Assembly: GCA_020049245.1 (NCBI GenBank)
Contig: JAIFLB010000133.1
Location: forward strand, 1 to 5,843
Direction of reading: 5' to 3'
Length of the DNA stretch: 5,843 nucleotides
Source of the DNA: Betaproteobacteria bacterium
GTDB taxonomy: Bacteria; Pseudomonadota; Gammaproteobacteria; Burkholderiales; Thiobacillaceae
The position numbers were made by a program, and so were the translations under genes. Position 1 is the stretch's first letter, and every line of letters starts with the position of its first letter. The notes beneath the pieces are model-generated. The model saw only the letters and a list, made by a program, of their open reading frames with translations. It did no database searches and was not told where the DNA came from. Positions 1-5,843 of the stretch are shown piece by piece.

Positions 1-288
1 GTTTCCACCATCAAGGGCACTTCCGGCGTGCTGGTGATCCCCGAACCGCCGCCGGCACAACGGCGGATTTATCCGTGCATCAAGTGCGGCGAATGCGTCA
101 GCGTCTGCCCCAAAGGCCTCAACCCCTCGATGCTCGGCATGCTTGCCGCACGGGGCGACTACGATTCGATGGCCGAATATCACATCAGCGAATGTTTTGA
201 ATGCGGCAGTTGTTCCTATGTCTGCCCCTCCCATATTCCCCTGGTGCAGCAGTTCCGCGTCGCCAAGGGCATGCTCAGGAAAAAATGA
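1..288 (+). CDS. rnfC: RnfC, electron transport complex subunit, C-terminal part (5' end outside window)
   Basis: This is the last 95 codons of RnfC, the peripheral subunit of the Rnf complex that carries NADH/FMN-binding and iron-sulfur domains and exchanges electrons between NADH and the other subunits at the cytoplasmic face. The visible part holds two ferredoxin-type [4Fe-4S] motifs of the form C-x2-C-x2-C-x3-C-P: cysteines 26, 29, 32 and 36, and cysteines 65, 68, 71 and 75, counted from the first base of the window. The protein stops about 20 residues after the second cluster. It therefore lacks the long Ala/Lys-rich C-terminal extension of enterobacterial RsxC and resembles the short RnfC of clostridial-type complexes. 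The frame is open to the left edge, so the N-terminal domains lie outside. The TGA stop overlaps the ATG of rnfD. Family assignment is very secure; a GTG at 28 is only an internal codon. Confidence 0.95.
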   Translation, partial: VSTIKGTSGVLVIPEPPPAQRRIYPCIKCGECVSVCPKGLNPSMLGMLAARGDYDSMAEYHISECFECGSCSYVCPSHIPLVQQFRVAKGMLRKK

Positions 289-1346
289 AAACCACCATGA
301 CTCCCGGCATTGAATTACGCACCTCGCCGCATGTGGTGAAGGGCAACAGCGTTGAAAAAATCATGTTTCATGTGGTGTTGGCGTTGTTGCCTATCGCCAC
401 GTTTTCAGTCTGGCAATACGGTGTTTCGGCGCTCGCCTCGCTGCTCACCATCACGCTGGTTTGTATTGGTAGCGAACGCCTGTTCAACCGGCTTTCCGGC
501 CAGACCAGCACCTTGTCTGACTGGTCGGCGACAATCACTGGATTGTTGCTGGCATTGAGCCTGCCGCCGGCGTTTCCGCTCTGGATGGGCGTGGTCGCCG
601 GCTTTGTCGCCATCGCGCTGGGCAAGGCCTTGTTCGGCGGCATCGGCTACAACGTGATGAACCCGGCGCTGGTCGGCCGCGCCTTCGTGCAGGCGGCATT
701 TCCGGTCGCCATCACCACCTGGATTCCGGCCTTCTCGCCAAATCGTTTCAGCGAATTCGCGCCGACCACGTTCACCGCGCCGCTGATGATGCCGCCGGAT
801 ATTTCCGTTTGGGCGAAGCAGGCACTGGATGGCTTTACCGGCGCCACACCGCTGGCGATCTGGAAGTTCGACAATGTGCTGGCGACGCCGGCCGACTTTC
901 TCAGCGGTAGCGTTACCGCCTCCACCGGCGAGACCTCGGCGATCCTGATTCTGCTGTGCGGCATGTATCTGGCGGCGCGCAAGTTTCTCGACTGGCGGAT
1001 TCCGGTTGCGGTACTCGGCAGCGCCGCGTTGACCGCCCTGGTGTTCCAGGCCATTGACCCCAACCGCTATCCCGACCCGCTGTTTGTGCTGCTTTCCGGT
1101 GGATTGATGTTGGGCGCGGTGTTCATGGCCACTGACATGGCGACGTCGCCGGTAACGCCAAGGGGCGTCTGGATTTACGGCGCGTTGATCGGTGTGGTGA
1201 CGGTCATGATCCGTTACTTCGGCGGCCTCACCGAAGGCGTCATGTACGCCATCCTGATCGCCAACGCGCTGTCGCCGCTGATCGACCAGTTGACGCAGCC
1301 CAGGGTCTTCGGCCAGGTCAAAGCCGCGAAGGAGAAAAAGGCATGA
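285..1346 (+). CDS. rnfD: RnfD, membrane flavoprotein subunit of the Rnf complex
   Basis: This encodes a 353-residue polytopic inner-membrane protein, close to the 352 residues of E. coli RsxD, and related to NqrB. It carries a covalently bound FMN in the electron path across the membrane. The flavinylation motif D182-G-F-T185-G-A-T188 is intact, and Thr188 is the expected FMN attachment site through a phosphoester bond made by ApbE. Other family hallmarks are the N-terminal SPH segment, the GYNVMNPALVGRAF stretch near residues 122-135, and the ATDMATSPVTPRG stretch near 282-294. Roughly nine to ten hydrophobic helices are visible. The ATG at 285 is chosen because it overlaps the rnfC stop (ATGA) and has AGGA at 277-280; the frame stays open further upstream, but that part is read inside rnfC. 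The 3' end overlaps rnfG in the same ATGA fashion. Confidence 0.96.
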   Translation: MKTTMTPGIELRTSPHVVKGNSVEKIMFHVVLALLPIATFSVWQYGVSALASLLTITLVCIGSERLFNRLSGQTSTLSDWSATITGLLLALSLPPAFPLWMGVVAGFVAIALGKALFGGIGYNVMNPALVGRAFVQAAFPVAITTWIPAFSPNRFSEFAPTTFTAPLMMPPDISVWAKQALDGFTGATPLAIWKFDNVLATPADFLSGSVTASTGETSAILILLCGMYLAARKFLDWRIPVAVLGSAALTALVFQAIDPNRYPDPLFVLLSGGLMLGAVFMATDMATSPVTPRGVWIYGALIGVVTVMIRYFGGLTEGVMYAILIANALSPLIDQLTQPRVFGQVKAAKEKKA

Positions 1347-2020
1347 GCGAAGCCACCTTGCAGCCGGCTACCCCCAGCGCCGCGATGATTCGCACACTGG
1401 GCATCCTGTCCACGATCTGTGGCGTGCTCATCGTGTCCGCCTATCAGATCACCCTGGAACCGGTCGCCGCGAACAAGAAAATTGCACTCGAGCGCGCCGT
1501 ATTCAAGGTGATTCCGGGAGCGCACAGCGTCAAGGAATACGACGTTACCAGCGCTGGCATTCAGCCAGCCGGTGCCATCGTGCCGGAAGGCGCAGTGAAG
1601 TTCTATGCCGCCTACGACCAAGCGGGCGCGCTCAAGGGCATCGCCGCCGAGGGCGAAGGCAAGGGATACGCCGATACGGTGCGGGTGATGTACGCCTACG
1701 ATCCGGCCAGGCAGGTCATCACTGGCATCGGCGTGGTGTCGATGCGGGAAACGCCGGGCATCGGCGACAAGATCACCACCGACCCGGCGTTCCTGAAAAA
1801 TTTTGTCGCCCTGGACGTGAAACTGGCCGCCGACCTGAAGGCGCTCGCCAACGCGGTCAAGACGGTCAAGCACGGCAGCAAGCAGAATGCCTGGGAAATC
1901 GACGCCATCTCCGGCGCCACGGTGACTTCCAAGGCGGTGGGCAAGGGCATCAACGCCAGCGCGCAGAAGCTGCTGCCGCTGCTGGTGCCTCACCTGGACA
2001 AGTTGCAAGGAGGGAAATGA
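1343..2020 (+). CDS. rnfG: RnfG, FMN-binding subunit of the Rnf complex
   Basis: This 225-residue protein has one N-terminal membrane helix (about residues 16-35) and a periplasmic FMN-binding domain of the NqrC/RnfG type. The flavinylation motif D187-A-I-S190-G-A-T193-V-T-S is complete, so Thr193 should carry covalent FMN added by ApbE. The segment around residues 132-144 (SMRETPGIGDKI) matches the family's conserved ETPGLG region. By homology RnfG passes electrons between the RnfD flavin and the membrane iron-sulfur site of RnfA/RnfE. The start is set by AAGGAG at 1329-1334, eight bases before the ATG, which overlaps the rnfD stop. The 3' end carries the ribosome-binding site of rnfE. Nothing in it looks damaged. 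Confidence 0.96.
   Translation: MSEATLQPATPSAAMIRTLGILSTICGVLIVSAYQITLEPVAANKKIALERAVFKVIPGAHSVKEYDVTSAGIQPAGAIVPEGAVKFYAAYDQAGALKGIAAEGEGKGYADTVRVMYAYDPARQVITGIGVVSMRETPGIGDKITTDPAFLKNFVALDVKLAADLKALANAVKTVKHGSKQNAWEIDAISGATVTSKAVGKGINASAQKLLPLLVPHLDKLQGGK
2007..2014 (+). promoter_or_regulatory. Strong Shine-Dalgarno of rnfE
   Basis: AAGGAGGG lies inside the 3' end of rnfG. It is only three bases from the ATG at 2017 but nine from the in-frame ATG at 2023 (measured from AGGAGG), so the second ATG is the more likely start of rnfE. The ATG at 2017 overlaps the rnfG stop and would fit a coupled restart instead. Confidence 0.6.
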
Positions 2021-2022
2021 AC

Positions 2023-2645
2023 ATGGCCGCTTCTTCGTTGAATCACGGACAGAAACAGCCGACCAACATGGAAGAGTTCATGGAGGGCATCTGGAAACAG
2101 AATCCCACCTTCGTCATGGTGCTGGGCATGTGCCCGACCCTGGCGGTCACGGTTTCCGCGATGAACGCGATCTCGATGGGCCTGGCCACCACCTTCGTGC
2201 TGGTGGCATCAGCCCTGCTGGTTTCCCTGGTGCGCAACATCGTGCCCTCGCAGGTGCGGTGGTGGATTACGCGATCCAGGCGATCAGCCTGGCGGTGTAC
2301 GACGCGCTGGGCGCCTTCATCCAACTGATCGTGGTCAACTGCATCATCCTCGGCCGTGCCGAAGCACATGCCGCCAAGAATCCGCCGACACGGGCGGCGA
2401 TCAATGCGGTCGGGATGGGCATCGGCTTCACCATCGGCCTGTTCGCACTGGGCAGCGTCCGCGAGGTTCTGGGTGCCGGCAAGCTGTTTGGCGTGTCACT
2501 GTTCGGGCCGGACTTTCAGCCCTGGGTGGTGATGGTGCTGCCGCCGGGCGGTTTCTTCGTCCTCGCCTCCTGGTTGCTGTTGTTCAACTGGATGGCCAGC
2601 CGCAAGGCGGACGTCAAACCCAGCGAGGGCCAGGTCCATGCATGA
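2023..2645 (+). pseudogene. rnfE: RnfE, membrane subunit of the Rnf complex, frame broken by an internal deletion
   Basis: RnfE pairs with RnfA in the inner membrane; together their cysteines hold an iron-sulfur centre in the ion-translocating core. The first 79 codons read as normal RnfE, including the LGMCP motif with Cys37. After cgg at 2257-2259 this frame becomes non-homologous (WWITRS...) and stops at 2326-2328. RnfE homology resumes one base out of step at about 2259 (VVDYAIQAIS...) and runs 128 codons to the TGA at 2643-2645, including the second cysteine motif VNCIILGRAEA. Set against E. coli RsxE from memory, about 13 residues are absent at the junction (the IPIYVMIIASVVS stretch), so roughly 40 bp (3n+1) appear lost, removing most of one helix. 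Repairing only the frame would not restore a full protein. It could be a true null allele or an assembly or sequencing fault. Its 3' end overlaps rnfA by eight bases. Confidence 0.88.
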
Positions 2646-3222
2646 TTCCCTCTCACAAATTTTCATTGCCACGATGTTGTCCAACAACTTCGTGCTGGCC
2701 ATGTTCCTCGGCCTGTGCCCTTTCCTCGGCGTCTCCGGCAAGCTCAACACCGCGCTGCCGATGGGCGCCGCGACCACCTTCGTGATCATGGTCGCCAGTC
2801 TCTGCGCCTTCGGCCTGAACTGGCTGGTCACCGCGCTCGACATGCAGTATCTGCGCCTGATTTCCTACATCGTCATCATCGCCTCGGCGGTGCAACTGGT
2901 GGAAATGTTCCTGAAGAAGACCAGCCCGGTGCTGTTCCGCGCCCTTGGTATCTACCTGCCGCTGATCACCACAAATTGCGCGGTGCTCGGCGTGGCGCTG
3001 TTTCAGACCGCACGCGAATACAGCTTCCTGCAGGCGATGACCTTCGCTTTCGGCGGCGGCCTTGGCTTCACGCTGGCGCTGGTGATGATGGCGGGTCTGC
3101 GCGAACGCTTGCGTTTCGCCATCGTGCCCAACGTGGTGCAAGGCACCGCGCTGTCATTGATGCTGGCCGGTATCCTGTCGCTGGCCTTCATGGGCTTCGC
3201 CGGCCTGGGTGCCGGCGAATGA
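2638..3222 (+). CDS. rnfA: RnfA, membrane subunit of the Rnf complex
   Basis: This encodes a 194-residue inner-membrane protein, one residue longer than E. coli RsxA (193) and homologous to NqrE. Six hydrophobic helices are visible. Cys27 in GLCPFLGVS and Cys114 in TTNCAVLGVAL are the two conserved half-site cysteines that, with those of RnfE, bind the iron-sulfur centre between the subunits and sit near the ion path. The start at 2638 overlaps the 3' end of rnfE by eight bases and has GAGGG at 2625-2629, eight bases upstream. rnfA lies at the end of the set here (C-D-G-E-A), unlike the ABCDGE order of enterobacteria, and it is directly coupled to the small cysteine-rich gene that follows. 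The frame is intact even though rnfE is not. Confidence 0.96.
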   Translation: MHDSLSQIFIATMLSNNFVLAMFLGLCPFLGVSGKLNTALPMGAATTFVIMVASLCAFGLNWLVTALDMQYLRLISYIVIIASAVQLVEMFLKKTSPVLFRALGIYLPLITTNCAVLGVALFQTAREYSFLQAMTFAFGGGLGFTLALVMMAGLRERLRFAIVPNVVQGTALSLMLAGILSLAFMGFAGLGAGE

Positions 3223-3437
3223 CCTACCTGATCACCATCGCGTTGATCATGGGCATCGCCCTGATCGGCATCGGCGTTGACCGGCTCTATCGCGCTTTCG
3301 CGCAAAGCCACCCGCAACTCGGTCCGTTCCGCGAAAGCGACAAAGGTTGCGGCAGTTGCTCAAGCGGCAGTGGCTGTGCCAGCGGAAGCTGTAGCAGGCC
3401 CGATGCCACTCCCGGTCAGCCGAGCTCGACAAATTAG
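3219..3437 (+). CDS. Small single-helix membrane protein with a cysteine-rich tail, coupled to rnfA
   Basis: This is a 72-residue protein of unknown function. Residues 2-20 form one hydrophobic helix, followed by a basic/polar stretch (DRLYRAFAQSH), then a Gly/Ser/Cys-rich tail with Cys44, Cys47, Cys53 and Cys58 (C-x2-C-x5-C-x4-C) and a Pro/Ser-rich end. The positive-inside rule is ambiguous, but the basic residues after the helix suggest a cytoplasmic tail. The ATG overlaps the rnfA stop as ATGA, with no good ribosome-binding site of its own, so it is probably translated by coupling to rnfA. The layout (short anchor plus cysteines, last in the operon) recalls NqrM, the small protein needed to mature the iron centre of NqrD/NqrE, and also FeoB-associated cysteine-rich proteins, but I see no clear sequence match to either. 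An iron-sulfur maturation or electron-transfer role with Rnf is inference from position. That it is a real gene is likely but not certain. Confidence 0.72.
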   Translation: MTYLITIALIMGIALIGIGVDRLYRAFAQSHPQLGPFRESDKGCGSCSSGSGCASGSCSRPDATPGQPSSTN

Positions 3438-3459
3438 GATGGCGGGTTCACCGTGCCGC
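3438..3459. other. Short convergent intergenic gap
   Basis: Only 22 bp separate the stop of the cysteine-rich gene (TAG, plus strand) from the stop of tpsB (TGA, minus strand). A weak inverted pair (GCGG/CCGC with a long loop) is present, but there is no stable stem followed by a T run on either strand, so no intrinsic terminator can be called. The two transcripts probably run into each other or end by Rho. Confidence 0.5.
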
Positions 3460-5094
3460 TCATGGCCATTTGTAGGCGATGGAAACATGCAGACGCGGTT
3501 CGCGCGGCTCGATCTCACCGGGGTTGTCGCGTAACGGCCAGGCCACGGCAAGGCGGCCGCTGAACTTTTCTTTCCAGTCGAAGACCAGACCGACGCCAGC
3601 ACCGGTGAGCATGTCGTCATAGGTGACGTCACTCTGCGGCGCCGGGCGGAAGGGGAAGGCGCCGCCGTGGTCGAGGAAGACCATGGCGCTGGTCAGCGGA
3701 GTATTTGGATCGCGAGTCAGATACTCCTCCGGGTTTTGCAGGGCATAGCGCCATTCCAGGCTCATCAGGTAGCCCTGGCGCCCCGACAACAGGCCCTCTG
3801 AATAGCCGCGCACGCTGGCGCTGCCACCCAGTTGAAACTGCTCGGCGGCGGGGAGGAGATCGGTGTGCGAGAGCTGCAAGCCGCCGCGCAGAAGCAACTG
3901 GCTGCGTGGCGACAGCGTGCCCAGCCAGGCGGCATTGACGCGCAGGGCGGTAAAACTGGATTCGCCGCCAAAATCGAGCATCCCCTGGCTGAGGTGCATG
4001 TCCAGGTTCCAGGACGCGGTTTCGCTTTGCTGTTCGCCGGAGGCGCCGAGCGTCAACACCGCCAGGTCCTGGTTCTGTTGTTCCGCGCCACCGAACTCGC
4101 TGACAGACTCCTTGCTCGCCACCCGACCATAGAAATTCCAGAACGGACGTCCTTCGACCAGCAGCGGGTAGCTGAGGCCAACGCTGAATTCCACCACTTT
4201 GATGTCGCCCTGGCTGTAGGCCAGATCCAGCTTCAGGTCGCGCGGGGTGAGCGGCACCGAGTAGGCGAGGGAATAACTCCGGCTGCCATCCGCGCCGGTG
4301 GCGCTGAATTGCAGGTTGTCGCCGCGCCCGCTCAAGCCCGCCACCCGCGCGCTGAAGCCGATGCGCTCCTCACCCACGCTGTAGCGGCCGGCGTTATCGG
4401 CGAATACGCTGTACTGGTAGCGTTTCGGCTCCGCTGCGTCGATCAGCAGATCGGTCTCGCCGCTGCGTTTGCCGGCTTCGACCCGGGCGCGCAATTGCAC
4501 TTCGTGCAGGCGGTTGAAGCGGAGCAGGTCGGATTCCAGGCGGCTTACCGAAACGAGGTCGCCGCTACTCAGGCTGAGCCGCTCCCGCACGAAATCCGGG
4601 CTGACCTGTTTCACCGGGCCGACCTTGATTTCGCCGACCCGGGCTTCCACCAGGCGAATTTTGACGCGGCCATCGCGGATGTCCTGGGGCGGCAGGAACG
4701 CCTTCGCGGTAGGCATGTTCCTGTCGGCGTAGAGCTTGTTGATGCCCGCCACCGCCGTGAACAGATCGGCCAGACTGAGTGTTTTTCCCTCATAGGGTTG
4801 CAGCACGGCGCGGATTTCCTCGCCGCTCAGGATCGCCGAGGCATCCCATTCGAAGGCGGTCACCGGGATGTTGCGCTCCTCTGAGGCGGCCCCAGGCCGG
4901 GCTGCTTCCGGAACGCTGACTTCTGGCTTCGGAATTCTCTGCCGCAGGCGTTGCTCCTGGATCATGCGCTCCAGTTGCTCGCGTTCGAGGCGCTGCACGG
5001 CCCCGGTCTCATCGGTCGCGCCAATCGCGAACGCCGGATTGCTCAGCAAGCACAGGGCGCCGCATGCCCAGGCCAGTGTGGTTCTATTTGGCAA
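3460..5094 (-). CDS. Two-partner secretion transporter TpsB, FhaC/ShlB family
   Basis: This outer-membrane protein (544 residues from the chosen start) would export the partner exoprotein encoded just upstream. In order it shows: a signal peptide of about 23 residues ending NPAFA; a Gln/Arg/Glu-rich helix (about 31-54) matching the FhaC plug helix H1; a Pro/Ala-rich linker; POTRA1 (about 76-150); POTRA2 (about 151-221); and an Omp85-type barrel to the end. Two family hallmarks are present: V428-R-G-Y431 in the barrel-inserted L6 loop and F473-L-D-H-G477. The start is TTG at 5092-5094 because GGAG (5101-5104) lies six bases before it; an in-frame TTG at 5104-5106 would add four residues but has no visible ribosome-binding site. 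An in-frame stop lies just beyond, and there is no ATG. The protein ends YKWP, whereas most barrels end in Phe or another aromatic. The cargo specificity cannot be told from this gene. Confidence 0.93.
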   Translation of the reverse strand: MPNRTTLAWACGALCLLSNPAFAIGATDETGAVQRLEREQLERMIQEQRLRQRIPKPEVSVPEAARPGAASEERNIPVTAFEWDASAILSGEEIRAVLQPYEGKTLSLADLFTAVAGINKLYADRNMPTAKAFLPPQDIRDGRVKIRLVEARVGEIKVGPVKQVSPDFVRERLSLSSGDLVSVSRLESDLLRFNRLHEVQLRARVEAGKRSGETDLLIDAAEPKRYQYSVFADNAGRYSVGEERIGFSARVAGLSGRGDNLQFSATGADGSRSYSLAYSVPLTPRDLKLDLAYSQGDIKVVEFSVGLSYPLLVEGRPFWNFYGRVASKESVSEFGGAEQQNQDLAVLTLGASGEQQSETASWNLDMHLSQGMLDFGGESSFTALRVNAAWLGTLSPRSQLLLRGGLQLSHTDLLPAAEQFQLGGSASVRGYSEGLLSGRQGYLMSLEWRYALQNPEEYLTRDPNTPLTSAMVFLDHGGAFPFRPAPQSDVTYDDMLTGAGVGLVFDWKEKFSGRLAVAWPLRDNPGEIEPREPRLHVSIAYKWP

Positions 5095-5100
5095 AACTGA

Positions 5101-5104
5101 CTCC
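5101..5104 (-). promoter_or_regulatory. Ribosome-binding site that decides the tpsB start
   Basis: On the minus strand GGAG is followed six bases later by TTG (5094-5092). This supports a rare TTG start four codons inside the longest possible frame. The 31 bp gap to the tpsA stop shows no promoter, which fits one tpsA-tpsB transcript. Confidence 0.55.
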
Positions 5105-5125
5105 AATACACATTATCCAGCCCGC

Positions 5126-5843
5126 TTAGGGCGTTGAGTTGATGGGGACTTCCTGTTCAAGAAGGCGTTCTTCGTCCATCAGATCCTCCTGCAGGGTGAT
5201 CAGGTTTCCGCTGGCGGGCGCGCCGATATCAATGCCGTCGAAAGCGCCGAGAACCGGCGGTTGATTCTGCTGGCTGCGCAGGCTCTCGCCGTTGGCGCGG
5301 TCGACATAGCCTCCCGGGTTGCTCTCGACAATACGGCGCGGGTTCTGGTTGATCACATAGGCGCCGACATAGGCGACGATGGGCGTGAGCTCGATATCGA
5401 AGTCGCCATCCAGCGTGAAGCCGCGAACATCCATGCCGACCGGGGGATTGCGATCCAGATGGTCGATGCGGGCATTGAAGTAGGGGGTATGGAAGCTGAC
5501 CCAATCATCTGGCCGTTGCCCAGTACGAGGGTGCGCAGAATCGTTTCGCTCGCGCCCTGGATGTCCAGAGTCACCTCCTGAGCCATGCCGCCGTTGAGGC
5601 CGGTGACGCGGAGCTCAGCCGGATTGCCGGGCGTGATCGGCTGCATGGCCACATCGATCAGCCGGCCTTGCAGGTTCAGCTCGTCGTCGGTGACCACCTC
5701 CAGCGGTGCGTTGCCGCCGATGGCATCCGGGGCGCTGATACTGACACCACCTCCGGCCACCACGTCCGGCCCGCCCTGGTCACTGCCCAGCACGCCGCCG
5801 CTGCCGTCCAGGCCGGCGTTGATCGTCACCGGGCCGTCGGAAT
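5126..5843 (-). pseudogene. TpsA-like secreted exoprotein (filamentous haemagglutinin type), C-terminal part, frame broken
   Basis: The last about 238 residues of a protein whose start lies beyond the right edge. The edge-proximal frame (5843 to about 5509) is Gly/Asn/Asp-rich with short beta-strand-like repeats (PVTINAGLDGSGG, LVLGNG), as in beta-helical TpsA exoproteins. At about 5509 that frame turns into atypical sequence, while the neighbouring frame continues sensibly as DDWVSFHTPYFNARIDHLDR and on through 127 codons to the TAA at 5126-5128. Adding one base (CAGATG to CAGGATG on the minus strand) joins them cleanly, so a one-base deletion or sequencing slip is the simplest reading. The tail is acidic (LQEDLMDEERLLEQE) and ends PINSTP; no autotransporter barrel follows, in keeping with export by the adjacent TpsB. 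I do not recognise the exact family; the TpsA call rests on composition and on the partner gene 31 bp downstream. Adhesin, haemolysin/cytolysin and other cargo types remain possible. Confidence 0.75.

Noticed and set aside
1214..2008. 264-codon frame on the minus strand opposite rnfD/rnfG
   Set aside because: It is antisense to clear Rnf genes, His/Arg/Gly-rich and lacks recognisable motifs: a coding shadow.
2250..2270. Programmed ribosomal frameshift in rnfE
   Set aside because: There is no slippery heptamer, and about 13 conserved residues are missing at the junction, which frameshifting would not explain.
2653..3141. 162-codon minus-strand frame opposite rnfA
   Set aside because: Its Gln/His/Glu-rich translation is the mirror of hydrophobic codons in rnfA; it shows no independent gene signals.
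3438..3462. Possible bidirectional terminator between the convergent operons
   Set aside because: Only a weak four-base inverted pair is present, without a T run on either strand.
3277..3534. Plus-strand frame overlapping the cysteine-rich gene and the end of tpsB
   Set aside because: It runs in a different frame across the convergent gene ends, is Ala/Val-rich and has no ribosome-binding site; the cysteine-rich frame coupled to rnfA is better supported.
3832..4884. Long open frame (350 codons) on the plus strand opposite tpsB
   Set aside because: It is antisense to a convincing TpsB with signal peptide, POTRA domains and barrel motifs. Its translation is Ala/Arg/Gln/His-rich without domain features, as expected of a mirror frame in G+C-rich DNA.

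Overview
The window shows part of a G+C-rich, Gram-negative bacterial chromosome. It is most likely a pseudomonadote of the beta/gamma type, judged from the proteobacterial-looking Rnf proteins, the two-partner secretion genes and the base composition. Genus cannot be read from the sequence.

Left part (1-3437, plus strand): the 3' part of an operon for the Rnf ion-translocating ferredoxin:NAD+ oxidoreductase, in the order rnfC (3' end only) - rnfD - rnfG - rnfE - rnfA - a small cysteine-rich membrane protein. Every junction overlaps by a few bases, mostly as ATGA, so translation is probably coupled along the transcript. RnfC carries two [4Fe-4S] clusters. RnfD and RnfG each keep the D-x-x-[S/T]-G-A-T flavinylation motif for covalent FMN. 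RnfA and RnfE supply the paired cysteines of the intramembrane iron-sulfur site. Neither rnfB nor apbE lies in the window.

rnfE is broken. About 13 codons plus one base are missing near 2257-2262, which splits it into two reading frames and removes most of a membrane helix. The last gene of the operon encodes a 72-residue protein with one membrane helix and a C-x2-C-x5-C-x4-C tail. It is not a standard Rnf subunit, and its position suggests a cofactor or maturation role for the complex. It is the least understood gene here.

Right part (3460-5843, minus strand): a convergent two-partner secretion locus. The upstream gene (tpsA-like, secreted exoprotein, C-terminal part only) runs in from the right edge and is interrupted by an apparent one-base deletion near 5509. 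The downstream gene, 31 bases further on, encodes a complete FhaC/ShlB-type outer-membrane transporter (tpsB) with signal peptide, plug helix, two POTRA domains and a 16-strand-type barrel. The two operons converge with 22 bp between stop codons and no clear terminator.

Two independent frame breaks in under 6 kb could mean real gene decay or an error-prone draft or metagenomic sequence. Apart from the cysteine-rich protein, everything belongs to known families.
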